The notes under the pieces were generated by a model, which saw only the letters and a program-made list of their open reading frames with translations, did not search any database and had not been told where the DNA came from. A stretch of 52,972 nucleotides of DNA, taken from contig JAJRWE010000044.1 in the NCBI GenBank assembly GCA_024276955.1, forward strand, positions 1 through 52,972, read 5' to 3'. Below are positions 1 through 9,300 of this stretch, piece after piece. Numbering within the stretch: position 1 is the stretch's first letter; the number at the start of each line of letters is the position of its first letter. The DNA is from Gammaproteobacteria bacterium. GTDB lineage: Bacteria; Pseudomonadota; Gammaproteobacteria; SZUA-152. Made by a program: the position numbers and the translations under genes.

Positions 1-601
1 CCAGCAACAGTATTGGCTTTTGCATCAGTAACATACCAATTTCCAGCCACTGTTTTTGGCCGTGAGAGAGTTTTCCAGCTGGGCCGCTGGTTAATGCATT
101 CAGGCCGATAATGCTTAGCACTTCATCAATCTGGTCACGTTGTTCACCATTGAGGCGCGCGACCAGCAGTGGCCAAACCCGCTTGTCCTGCGACATGGCC
201 AGTTCCAGATTCTGATACACACTCAAATTTTCAAATACGGTGGGTTTTTGAAATTTACGTCCGATACCTGCCTCGGCAATTTCTGGCTCGTCCATTTCCA
301 ACAGATTCAGGCGCTGACCAAACCAGGCTTGGCCGGTATCCGGGCGGGTCTTACCGGTGATGATATCCATCATGGTGGATTTACCGGCTCCATTGGGGCC
401 GATAATGCAGCGCAGCTCCCCCGTTTCAATGTACAGATTGAGATTGTTAATGGCCTTGAAGCCATCAAAACTTTTGTTGAGGCCTTCGAGATAGAGGACA
501 ATATTGTGATTTACATCAAGTGCCGGGGGCTCAGCTTTGATCAGAAACTCAAAGACCCGGTCACGACGAGAGAATTCTTGTAAGATTTTCATCGCTCTCA
601 T
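1..601 (-). CDS. urtD: Urea ABC transporter ATP-binding protein UrtD (partial, C-terminus outside window)
   Basis: This is one of the two ATPases of the UrtABCDE urea/short-amide importer, acting on the cytoplasmic face of the inner membrane. Translating the minus strand from ATG at 601 gives an N-terminal stretch of about 25 residues and then an ABC domain with Walker A GPNGAGKST, followed by ITGKTRPDTGQAWF and the Q-loop region IGRKFQKPTVFENLSVYQN. The signature-like SHGQKQWLEIGMLLMQKP appears just before the window edge. The SHGQKQWLEIG form of the signature is typical of UrtD. The start overlaps the urtC stop as ATGA (598-601), so the two are translationally coupled. The Walker B Asp/Glu and the rest of the protein lie outside the window. 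Confidence 0.93.
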   Translation of the reverse strand, partial: MRAMKILQEFSRRDRVFEFLIKAEPPALDVNHNIVLYLEGLNKSFDGFKAINNLNLYIETGELRCIIGPNGAGKSTMMDIITGKTRPDTGQAWFGQRLNLLEMDEPEIAEAGIGRKFQKPTVFENLSVYQNLELAMSQDKRVWPLLVARLNGEQRDQIDEVLSIIGLNALTSGPAGKLSHGQKQWLEIGMLLMQKPILLL

Positions 602-1686
602 GTTTTTGCATCACGCATACTGCGTAGACCGACAATACCTTTGGGCAAGTAAAGCGTCACCAGTATAAACAAAGCACCCAGCGCGAACAGCCACACCTCA
701 GGCAGGGCTGCGGTGAAATAGGTTTTTGAATAGTTCACCAGCAAGGCGCCAATGACTGCGCCATAGAGCGTGCCGCGACCACCAATGGCAACCCAGATGA
801 CAAGCTCAATGGAATTCAATGGAGAAAATTCGCCGGGGTTGATAATGCCGACTTGCGGCACATAAAGTGCGCCCGCGATGCCTGCCAGTGCGGCGGAAAA
901 AACAAACACCCACAGTTTGATATTTTCTACCCGATAACCTATAAAACGGCTGCGGCTTTCGGCATCACGAATGGCGATACTGGCCAGCCCCAGTCGTGAG
1001 CTGACAATAATGCGGCTCAACACATAACCGATTGCCAATGCAGCCGCTGAGGTCAGAAACAGGGCAATGCGTGTGCTGTCGGCACGCAGATCAAAACCCA
1101 GAATATCTTTAAAGTCTGTCAGGCCGTTATTGCCACCAAAACCCATCTCGTTACGGAAAAAGGCCAGCATCAATGCATAGGTCATGGCCTGGGTAATAAT
1201 GGACAGGTACACTCCGGTAACCCGGGAACGAAACGCCAGATAACCAAAAACATAGGCGAGTATGCCGGGTACCAAAATAACCATCAGTGCTGCAAACCAG
1301 AACTGGTCGAAACCCTGCCAAAACCAGGGTAGCTCCTGCCAGTTCAAAAAAACCATAAAGTCCGGCAGGCTGGGATCACCGTACACGCCACGTTCACCAA
1401 TCTGGCGCATCAAATACATGCCCATGGCGTAACCACCCAGGGCAAAAAAGGCGGCATGACCCAGGGTGAGAATGCCCAGATATCCCCACACCAGATCGGC
1501 AGCCACCGCAAGCAGGGCATAGGTTAAATATTTTCCCAACAGCGTGACGGTATATGTAGAGAGATGAAAGGCACTATTTTCAGGTACTAGCAAATTCAAT
1601 ATCGGCACGGCAATGCTCACCACCAACAGGATGATCAACATCCACGTGCCTGGCCTGTCATTTTTTAATATTTTTACCAATAACAT
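598..1686 (-). CDS. urtC: Urea ABC transporter permease UrtC
   Basis: This is an inner-membrane permease of the branched-chain amino-acid/urea (HAAT) ABC family, 362 residues, which is normal for UrtC. It has about ten hydrophobic segments beginning MLIILLVVSIAVPIL. The family segment YLGILTLGHAAFFALGGYAMGMYL is followed by a loop and then VTGVYLSIITQAMTYALML. Near residue 235 comes the conserved cytoplasmic loop AIRDAESRSRFIGYRVENIKLWVF, expected to contact the ATPase, and later VIWVAIGGRGTLYGAVIGA. It sits 3 bp downstream of urtB and overlaps urtD by 4 bp, in the order porin-urtA-urtB-urtC-urtD. Confidence 0.95.
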   Translation of the reverse strand: MLLVKILKNDRPGTWMLIILLVVSIAVPILNLLVPENSAFHLSTYTVTLLGKYLTYALLAVAADLVWGYLGILTLGHAAFFALGGYAMGMYLMRQIGERGVYGDPSLPDFMVFLNWQELPWFWQGFDQFWFAALMVILVPGILAYVFGYLAFRSRVTGVYLSIITQAMTYALMLAFFRNEMGFGGNNGLTDFKDILGFDLRADSTRIALFLTSAAALAIGYVLSRIIVSSRLGLASIAIRDAESRSRFIGYRVENIKLWVFVFSAALAGIAGALYVPQVGIINPGEFSPLNSIELVIWVAIGGRGTLYGAVIGALLVNYSKTYFTAALPEVWLFALGALFILVTLYLPKGIVGLRSMRDAKT

Positions 1687-1689
1687 GAA

Positions 1690-3363
1690 CTAGTCCTCTG
1701 CTGCCCGGCCGCGCTGAGGGAACAACCCCTTGGGACGTTTTTGTATAAACAGGATGATAAAGACCAGCACCAGAATCTTTGCCAATACGGCTCCGGCCCA
1801 GGGCTCCATGAGTTTATTGATGATCCCCAGGCTCATACCTGCTACCAAGGTACCCCATAGATTACCCACACCACCAAAAACGACCACCATGAAAGAGTCT
1901 ATGATGTATGCTTGGCCGAGATTCGGGCCGACATTGGTCAGCAGGCTTAACGCCACACCCGCCAGACCGGCAATGCCGGATCCCAGGCCAAAGGTCAATG
2001 CATCAACCCATTGCGAACGCACGCCCATGGCGCGGGCCATGGTGCGGTTTTGTGATACTGCACGTACCTGCAAACCCAGAGAGGTTTTTTTCATCACCAT
2101 AATCAGTGCCACAAATACGGCCAGGCAAAAAAGAATGATGTATAAGCGATTCCAGGTTAGTGACAGAACTTCATTGATTTGCCAGGCACCGGACATCCAC
2201 TCCGGCGTTTCGACGCTGCGGTTCAACGGAGAGAAAATAGAACGTACCGTCTGTTGCAATATCAAGCTGACACCAAAGGTTGCCAATAACGTCTCCAGAG
2301 GGCGGCCATAAAGATGACGAATAACACCACGCTCAATGGCAATGCCTACCAGTCCAGAGACAATAAAGGCCGCGGGAATAGCCACCAGTATCGAGACTCC
2401 AATGTTATTGGGTATCAGTAACTGGATTACATATGTCGTGTAGGCGCCAATCATCATAAGTTCGCCATGGGCCATGTTGATGACACCCATCACTCCAAAG
2501 GTGATAGCGAGGCCGATCGCTGACAAAGCCAATACGGAGCCCAGACTGAGGCCAAAGAATATGGTTTCGGCCTTGGCGTACAGATCGCGCTTATCAGTAA
2601 TTTTCTTGATGGCCGACTGGGCCTTGTTGTGGAGTTCCCTTGTCGGAGCCTTATATTCTGTCAGCACATTCATGGCCGAGGAATTTAGGCTATGGGACAG
2701 TGTGTCGATGGCCGAGAGTTGTGCGGCTTCGTCACCATTTTCAAGCTGAATGACAGCCAGCAGGGTTTGCATGGCTGTGATTACCCTGTGGTCATCCTCT
2801 CTTTCAATGGCAGTCTCTACCAGACGCGCAGATTCCACTTCAGGTTTTTTCAAAAGTTCTTGTACTGCCGCCAGCCTGATGTCCGCATCATTGTGTTTGA
2901 GCTGTATAACCGCGAGCAATTGACGAATCAGGCTTCTTAAACGATTATTGATCTTTACTTTTTTAAACCCCTGCTTGTTTTCCTGTATGACCGTCTCGGC
3001 ATCAAACAAAGGCGTGAATTCATAGTTGTCTCCGGTTTCTTTCAGGAGATAAAACACCTTGCCGATTTTGGAATAGTACAACTTACTTTCCAGCATGGCC
3101 ATCATGGCTGGAAGGGCTTCCGGCGGGTTTTGTAGTGCGATGACCTCAATCGCCTCGGCCTTTTTCTTATAACTCTTGCCGGTCAGGGTTTCCCAGGCAT
3201 TTTCCAGTGAATTGTCATCTGATGTCTCGCTGGCGAATGCCTGCTGGAGAGGGGTTGTGAAAATGAATAACAGCAGCAACAGTGAAATCGGTTTTCCTGC
3301 TATCGCTGTCATTGGATTTCCTGCCATCGTTATCATTGAAAATGCCGACATTTGTGGTCTCAT
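1690..3363 (-). CDS. urtB: Urea ABC transporter permease UrtB with long N-terminal periplasmic-type domain
   Basis: This is the second permease of the urea importer. At 557 residues it is far longer than a plain LivH-type permease (about 300). The extra part is N-terminal: a signal-like hydrophobic segment (about residues 26-43, ISLLLLLFIFTTPLQQAFAS), then about 230 polar, helix-rich residues with HEAT-like alternation (for example QLLAVIQLKHNDADIRLAAVQELL and TLLAVIQLENGDEAAQLSAIDTL). The membrane domain starts near residue 270 (GLSLGSVLALSAIGLAITFGVMGVINMAHGELMMIGAYTTYV), the LivH signature. Proteobacterial UrtB proteins often carry this extension. Several ATGs lie near the N-terminus (residues 1, 5, 10, 13, 18), so the exact start is uncertain. 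The N-terminal DNA is slightly repetitive (AGNPMTAIAGKP). Confidence 0.92.
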   Translation of the reverse strand: MRPQMSAFSMITMAGNPMTAIAGKPISLLLLLFIFTTPLQQAFASETSDDNSLENAWETLTGKSYKKKAEAIEVIALQNPPEALPAMMAMLESKLYYSKIGKVFYLLKETGDNYEFTPLFDAETVIQENKQGFKKVKINNRLRSLIRQLLAVIQLKHNDADIRLAAVQELLKKPEVESARLVETAIEREDDHRVITAMQTLLAVIQLENGDEAAQLSAIDTLSHSLNSSAMNVLTEYKAPTRELHNKAQSAIKKITDKRDLYAKAETIFFGLSLGSVLALSAIGLAITFGVMGVINMAHGELMMIGAYTTYVIQLLIPNNIGVSILVAIPAAFIVSGLVGIAIERGVIRHLYGRPLETLLATFGVSLILQQTVRSIFSPLNRSVETPEWMSGAWQINEVLSLTWNRLYIILFCLAVFVALIMVMKKTSLGLQVRAVSQNRTMARAMGVRSQWVDALTFGLGSGIAGLAGVALSLLTNVGPNLGQAYIIDSFMVVVFGGVGNLWGTLVAGMSLGIINKLMEPWAGAVLAKILVLVFIILFIQKRPKGLFPQRGRAAED

Positions 3364-3392
3364 TAAATATCGTCAATGAAAAATAAAGGGGT

Positions 3393-3435
3393 ATAAGGTA
3401 CAAGCGAATGAATCCTCTATCCGCTTGTACCTTAT
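3393..3435 (-). terminator. Perfect 14-bp hairpin between urtA and urtB
   Basis: ATAAGGTACAAGCG at 3393-3406 is exactly complementary to CGCTTGTACCTTAT at 3422-3435, with a 15-nt loop. On the transcribed (minus) strand it lies in the 142-bp gap after urtA, and a T-rich stretch (CCCCTTTATTTTT) follows. It is most likely a partial terminator or mRNA-stabilising hairpin that keeps expression of the binding protein above that of the permeases, as is common behind ABC binding-protein genes. That role is inferred. Confidence 0.65.
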
Positions 3436-3505
3436 GCATTCCTACTCGAAAGATGCGTAAATATAACTATAGTCTTCCGATATTCATGTCAGTGTGACGG
3501 GTGTA

Positions 3506-4801
3506 TCAGTAGTTTTGACCACTGCATTTTTTCGTCTTGACGTTGTAGTTGCCGCAAGACAACGGTGCGCGCCAGTCGGAAATCAGGTCCTTTGAACCCG
3601 GTAAGTAATCTGACCAGGCATCACCCGCCACCAGACCGGAGGTCTCCCAAACGATGTCAAACTGACCGTCTTTCTGGATTTCTCCGATGAGTACGGGCTT
3701 GGTGATGTGGTGGTTTGGCATCATTGCAGAATACCCCCCGGATAGGTTGGGAACGGAGACGCCGATGAGTGCTTTCTGTACGACTTTGGGATCCGTGGTG
3801 CCGGCTTTTTCAACGGCCTTTACCCACATATTGAAGCCAATGTAATGTGCTTCCATGGGGTCGTTGGTCACACGCTTGTTGTTCTTGATATATTTCTTCC
3901 AGGCGGCGATGAATTCTTCATTTTCATCTGACTCAACGCTCATAAAGTAATTCCAGGCGGCCAAGTGGCCTACTAGAGGCTTGGTGTCGAGGCCTGAAAG
4001 CTCCTCTGCTCCCACCGAGAAGGCGATTACCGGAATATCCTCGGCAGATATGCCCTGGTTACCCAGTTCCTTGTAGAAAGGGATATTGGCATCACCATTG
4101 ATGGTGGACACTACCGCGGTTTTCTTGCCGGCACTGCCGAATTTTTTGATGTCGGAAACGATGGACTGCCAGTCGGAATGGCCAAATGGGGTGTAGTTGA
4201 TCATGATGTCTTTTTCATTGACACCTTTTGAAATGAGGTAGGCCTTGAGGATTTTATTGGTGGTTCGTGGATACACGTAATCGGTACCGGCCAAAACCCA
4301 ACGCTTGACACCGATCTCATCCATCAGGTAATCAACGGCAGGTACGGCTTGCTGGTTCGGTGCCGCGCCAGTGTAAAACACGTTCTTCGAAGATTCTTCG
4401 CCTTCATATTGCACGGGGTAAAACAGAATGCTGTTGAGTTCTTCGAATACCGGCAGTACTGATTTCCGGGAAACCGATGTCCAACAGCCAAAAACGACGT
4501 CGGTCTTGTTTTTGGAAATAAGCTCGCGGGCCTTTTCCGCGAACAGCGGCCAGTTGGAGGCCGGATCGACGACCACGGCTTCAAGTTTTTTTCCCAGTAC
4601 GCAACCTTTCTTGTTTTGCTCATCGATGAGCATCAGCATGGTGTCTTTCAGGGTGGTTTCTGAAATCGCCATGGTGCCGGACAATGAATGCAGCACACCG
4701 ACCTTGATAGTGTCTTCAGCCCAGGCCAGACCTGCGCTGGCCAGGGATAGGGTGGTGATTGTCGTCGCTAGCGCCAGTTTTTTCAGCTTTGTTTTTATCA
4801 T
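3506..4801 (-). CDS. urtA: Urea ABC transporter substrate-binding protein UrtA
   Basis: This is the periplasmic binding protein that captures urea for UrtBCDE. It has 431 residues and an N-terminal signal peptide ending at AWA|ED (about residue 28). The mature protein starts DTIKVGVLHSLSGTMAISETTLKDTMLMLIDEQN, the type-I periplasmic fold of the HAAT family. Urea-specific family stretches are present (VVFGCWTSVSRKSVLPVFEELNSILFYPVQYEGEESSKNVFYTGAAPNQQ; DPMEAHYIGFNMWVKAVEKAGT). It lies 27 bp downstream of the porin gene with no obvious promoter in between, so the two are probably co-transcribed. Confidence 0.96.
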   Translation of the reverse strand: MIKTKLKKLALATTITTLSLASAGLAWAEDTIKVGVLHSLSGTMAISETTLKDTMLMLIDEQNKKGCVLGKKLEAVVVDPASNWPLFAEKARELISKNKTDVVFGCWTSVSRKSVLPVFEELNSILFYPVQYEGEESSKNVFYTGAAPNQQAVPAVDYLMDEIGVKRWVLAGTDYVYPRTTNKILKAYLISKGVNEKDIMINYTPFGHSDWQSIVSDIKKFGSAGKKTAVVSTINGDANIPFYKELGNQGISAEDIPVIAFSVGAEELSGLDTKPLVGHLAAWNYFMSVESDENEEFIAAWKKYIKNNKRVTNDPMEAHYIGFNMWVKAVEKAGTTDPKVVQKALIGVSVPNLSGGYSAMMPNHHITKPVLIGEIQKDGQFDIVWETSGLVAGDAWSDYLPGSKDLISDWRAPLSCGNYNVKTKKCSGQNY

Positions 4802-4828
4802 GATCTACTCTCCTGTTCTGTGTGATGC

Positions 4829-5971
4829 TTAAATCTGGAATTGCATACCGAAGGTAACGGCAGTGGTGGTGTCATCAGCTTTGATACCGCTGGCATTGGC
4901 ATCGCCATTGGTCAGATTCAGATTTAGTTTGAGGTTATGGCCGGAGACCACGTAGTTGACGCCCACCTCGGTAAGTGAACTGCTTGCACCAGCAGTAGGC
5001 TCGTTACTGGTGTAACGCACATAGGGCTGATACATGCCCGTACCACCCGTGTCGCCGAGCAAATAGGCAAAGCTGGCAAAATAGGCATCGCCATCAAACA
5101 TCCCAAACACGGGGGTTGCTGCATCGGTGGAGACATCAAAAGATTTGAATTCCGCTTCAACCGTCACCGCTGCGCCACCGGCCAATGGCTTCTCAAACAG
5201 ACCATCGATGGCATAACCCATGAACGAACCCGATTGTGCAACCGTGCCATAGCCGTCATCCTGCGATTGGGCCGAGATGGCCAGGGTTAGAATATCGCCG
5301 CCCTTGCCAAAGTAGGTGCTGCTGGTGTAGTAACCGGGATTGGCCTCCTGGTCGAGGAAATTGTAGGCCAGGCGTACCGCGTACAAGGGCGCATCGCTCT
5401 GATTCGTGTCACCGCTGTAGCCATCAAATATGCCGAATGCGTACTGGAATTTTCCCAGCGTGCCCCAGGCGGTGACGCCTTCGTCGCGGCCATAGGTGCC
5501 GGCATCGCCGTTGGCGCCATTGCCGATATCATTGTCTGAAGGGTAAAGGGGAACGGTATACTGCCCCCAGGTCAGGCCGTAAAATGGACCGTTCATTTCG
5601 ATGCGATCGGCCGGGGTCAACATGCGGCCCATCCATACGTTGAACTTCTTGCCGGGTTCATACTGGATAATGGCATCCAGCACGCCGTACTCCCCCCATA
5701 TTTTGTCGGTGCCAAAATAGAATTTGAAGTCTTTAGTGGCTTGCCCGGAGACATACAGACGCATATTTTCCAGGTTAAAATTGCTGGCACTGCTGCTACC
5801 ATCGGGTGCTGCATCACTCACCGAGGCAATAGAGGTACGAATGCCAGCACCAATACTGATCCAGCGGGTATCATCAATGGCGATTTTTCCGCCGGCCAGG
5901 ATCGGTGCGCTGCTTGCAGCAAGTATGCTGCCAATAAGCAGCGATTTCCCAATTCTATTTTTCTTGTGCAT
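4829..5971 (-). CDS. Outer-membrane porin, first gene of the urea-uptake operon
   Basis: It has 380 residues. A signal peptide (MHKKNRIGKSLLIGSILAASSAPILA) is followed by alternating polar/hydrophobic beta-strand segments rich in Tyr, Gly and Asp, for example NLENMRLYVSGQATKDFKFYFGTDKIWGEYGVLDAIIQYEPGKKFNVWMGRMLTP. The C-terminus TAVTFGMQFQI is a beta-strand of barrel type, although it ends in Ile rather than the usual Phe or Trp. It resembles the phosphate-selective/FmdC-like porins often found next to urt or fmd operons. Its position 27 bp upstream of urtA suggests it brings urea or short-chain amides across the outer membrane. Substrate specificity is inferred from context only. Confidence 0.8.
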   Translation of the reverse strand: MHKKNRIGKSLLIGSILAASSAPILAGGKIAIDDTRWISIGAGIRTSIASVSDAAPDGSSSASNFNLENMRLYVSGQATKDFKFYFGTDKIWGEYGVLDAIIQYEPGKKFNVWMGRMLTPADRIEMNGPFYGLTWGQYTVPLYPSDNDIGNGANGDAGTYGRDEGVTAWGTLGKFQYAFGIFDGYSGDTNQSDAPLYAVRLAYNFLDQEANPGYYTSSTYFGKGGDILTLAISAQSQDDGYGTVAQSGSFMGYAIDGLFEKPLAGGAAVTVEAEFKSFDVSTDAATPVFGMFDGDAYFASFAYLLGDTGGTGMYQPYVRYTSNEPTAGASSSLTEVGVNYVVSGHNLKLNLNLTNGDANASGIKADDTTTAVTFGMQFQI

Positions 5972-6328
5972 ATCTCATTTCCTGTGGCTATGGCCAATGG
6001 CCGGTCAGAAGTCAAATCAAGCATCTAGGGAAAGCGCCAAACATGAGGTGGGTGAATATGTCCAGGTAACTTTCTCGTGCTCTGAGTCTATAGGTGCACG
6101 GATGGGGGTAGAATTCGTCATGTGGCACAGGGGCATACGTCAAATGACGTATGGTGAAAAGCTTGTATTTAGGATAACGCACTGAATAACTTGGGTTTCA
6201 TTTTTTGCCGGGCTATCGGTAGGCTTGTTTGTCTCAGTGTTCATCCCGGCGTATCAGAGCCAGGCAATGTGGACTGACGACGTGGCGGCTGCCACTGGTG
6301 GTGCAATAACAGGTGTAGCAGATTCTCG
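5972..6328. other. Divergent control region between the porin-urt operon and the sensor/regulator pair
   Basis: This 357-bp stretch has no plausible gene. It must hold the promoters for the minus-strand porin-urt operon and the plus-strand kinase gene. The one clear signal is the perfect palindrome at 6134-6153. I did not find a convincing sigma-70 pair, and activator-dependent or alternative-sigma promoters are possible. Confidence 0.6.
6134..6153. promoter_or_regulatory. Perfect 20-bp palindrome, candidate operator of the LuxR-type response regulator
   Basis: CATACGTCA-AA-TGACGTATG is a perfect 9-bp inverted repeat with a 2-bp spacer. It is centred about 170 bp from the porin start and about 185 bp from the kinase start. 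LuxR/NarL-type regulators bind two-fold symmetric sites of this size, often with TAC...GTA half-sites, and the neighbouring regulator gene encodes such a protein. Assigning it to that regulator is inference. Confidence 0.6.
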
Positions 6329-9300
6329 ATGAGTTCTAATAAAGATGCGCTGCGAATTCGGCGTGAATATAATCAGTGGGTCGCCAATGAGACGCTGGAA
6401 GACTATGCCCTGCGTTATACCGCTAAACGGGCGCGGCGATGGTCTGCAGCCTGGGTTGCCAACACGGCACTGGGTATTATTTCCTTCCTGGCGCTGGAGG
6501 CCATTGGCGGTACTATCACCCTGAATTACGGTTTCACCAATGCCATGTGGGCGATATTGGTGGTGGGTGGCATTATCTTTCTCACAGGGCTGCCGCTTGC
6601 CTATCATGCGGCGCGTGACGGCATCGATATCGATTTGCTCACCCGTGGCGCCGGTTTCGGCTATATCGGCTCCACCATTTCATCGCTGGTTTACGCCTCA
6701 TTTACCTTTATATTCTTTGCCATTGAGGCGGCCATCATGTCGATGGCCATTAATATGACCACGGGCATCCCGATGTCTCTGGCCTATTTCATCAGCACTA
6801 TCGTGGTGATTCCATTGGTGACCCATGGCATCACACGCATCTCCCGTTTCCAGGCCTGGACACAACCCCTGTGGCTGTTTTTACAAATCCTGCCGTTGGT
6901 GTTTATCGGCATGCACGAATCTGAAGCCTTTTCGCAATGGCTCACCTTTGGCGGTTCTGTTGCCGGGGGAGAGCAGGGATTTGAACTACTGCTCTTTGGG
7001 GCGGCGGCGGCGGTGATTTTCCCCTTGATCGCCCAAAATGGCGAGCAAGCCGATTTTTTGCGATTTTTACCGGTGCGAAATCAACAGAATAAAGCCCAAT
7101 GGTGGCTGGCCGTGGTGGGCGCCGGGCCGGGTTGGGTGGTATTTGGTGTCATCAAGCTGTTTGTCGGTTCATTCCTTGCGGTGCTTGCGTTGAATCACGG
7201 CCTGTCTCCTGCGCTGGCCGATGATCCGGCACACATGTATGCCTTAGCATTTACCTACATCACAGTGAACCCCGATATAGCGCTGTGGCTGGCGGGTATC
7301 TTTGTGGTTATTTCGCAGTTGAAAATCAATGTGACCAATGCCTATGCCGGATCCATCGCCTGGGGTAATTTTTTCTCACGACTGACGCACAGTCATCCGG
7401 GGCGTGTGGTATGGCTGGTATTCAATGTGACAATTGCGTTGATGTTGATGGAGTTAGGGCTTTATCAGGCCTTTGAAAGTATCTTGATTACCTATGCCTG
7501 TCTGGTGGTGGCCTGGATCGGCTGTGTAGTGGCAGACCTGGTGATCAACAAGCCGCTGGGACTGAGTCCGGCACATATCGAGTTCAGACGCAGTCACCTG
7601 TACGACATCGATCCAGTGGGTGTGGCGTCGATGATTATTGCCTCTTGCGTGGGTATTGTGGCAAATCTGGGGTTTTTGGGTGAGGTAGCGGAGGCCATGG
7701 CTGCCTTCATATCCTTGTTGATTCCTTTTGTCATGGTGCCACTGATCGCCTGGCTCACCCGGGGACGGTATTATATTTGTCGTCAAAATGAGGATGACTC
7801 CGTGCCTGAATCGACACATGAGGTAGCACAACAGCGCTGCCAGGTTTGTGAAAACAGTTTTGATCACGAAGATATGAGTCAATGCCCAAGCTATGGCGGT
7901 GCGATTTGCTCGTTATGCTGTGCGCTGGATTCCCGTTGCGACAATCAGTGCCGGCCAGACGCCCACTTGTCGGCACAGGCATCAGCACTGTTCAGTCGGG
8001 TGCTACCGGCGTTTATTCACCAGAGACTGCAATCTGTCACCGGGCATTTCTTTGGTGTGTTTATCATAACCGCCAGTATTATTGCAGGCCTACTTGCCGT
8101 GGTGTTTTATGCCCAGCAAGATAAAACGCAGACCGACCTGATGCTGATTAGTGGTGCATTGTGGCAGGTGTTTTTTCTGTTGATGCTGGTCACTGGCGTA
8201 TTGGTCTGGCTCTATGTGCTGGCGCAAAAAAGCGCCCACTTTGCCCTCAGTGAAATACAGCTTCAAGCAAGGTTACTGACAAGCGAGGCAAAGGCACACG
8301 AACAGACGGCGATAGAGTTGGCGCAGGCTCGTGATGCTGCGAATGCCGCCAACCAGGCAAAGTCACGTTATCTGTCAGGTGTCAGTCATGAGCTAAGAAC
8401 GCCATTAAACACCATATTCGGTTATTCTCAATTAATGGAAGCCGACACAAAGCTGGACGCAAAAAGCCAGAAAATATCATCTGTGATAAGGCGTAGTAGT
8501 GAGCATTTGTCGGATGTTATCGAAGGTCTTCTGGAAATATCAAAAATCGAAGCACACAAGCTTGATTTGCATCGTGATACGGTTGACTTGCGTTTGCTGA
8601 TGCAGCAACTTGAAGATATGTTTCAGCCGCTTGCTAAAGAGAAGGGTATTGATTTTTCCATTACTTGTCAGGCGCAATTGCCCCGTTTCGCTTCCGTTGA
8701 TGAAAAGCGGCTTCGCCAAATATTACTGAATCTGCTATCCAACGCCATCAAGTTTACGCCGAAGGGTAAAGTTGAACTGGAAATATCCTATCGCAACCAG
8801 GTTGCCCGTATGATAGTTAGAGATACGGGTATCGGGATTGCCGAGGATGACCAGTCAAGGATCTTTGAGCCCTTTGAACGTGTCCATAATAAGCAGACTC
8901 AAATGATCAGTGGGACAGGGTTAGGTTTATCTATCAGCCGCCTGTTGGTGGAAATGATGGGAGGAAATCTTGAATTAAAAAGCCAGCTTGGTCATGGCAC
9001 TGAGTTTTGCCTCAGTCTTTTTTTGCCGAGTGTGGATGAGCGGCTTACGACCAATCAGAGTCACGCTGAGATATGTGGCTATAGGGGGCGGCCTCGCCAT
9101 ATCATGGTTGTGGATGATGAAAGCAACCATCGGCATTTGATCAATGATTTATTGCAGCCGCTGGGTTTTGTGGTTCATCAGGCTGAATCGGCCGACCAGA
9201 CATTGGAAATATTGGAGGGAAAACTCCAGTCCATTGATCTTTTTTTGCTTGATATCAACATGCCTGATATTAATGGCTGGAAATTATTGTCGGAACTTCG

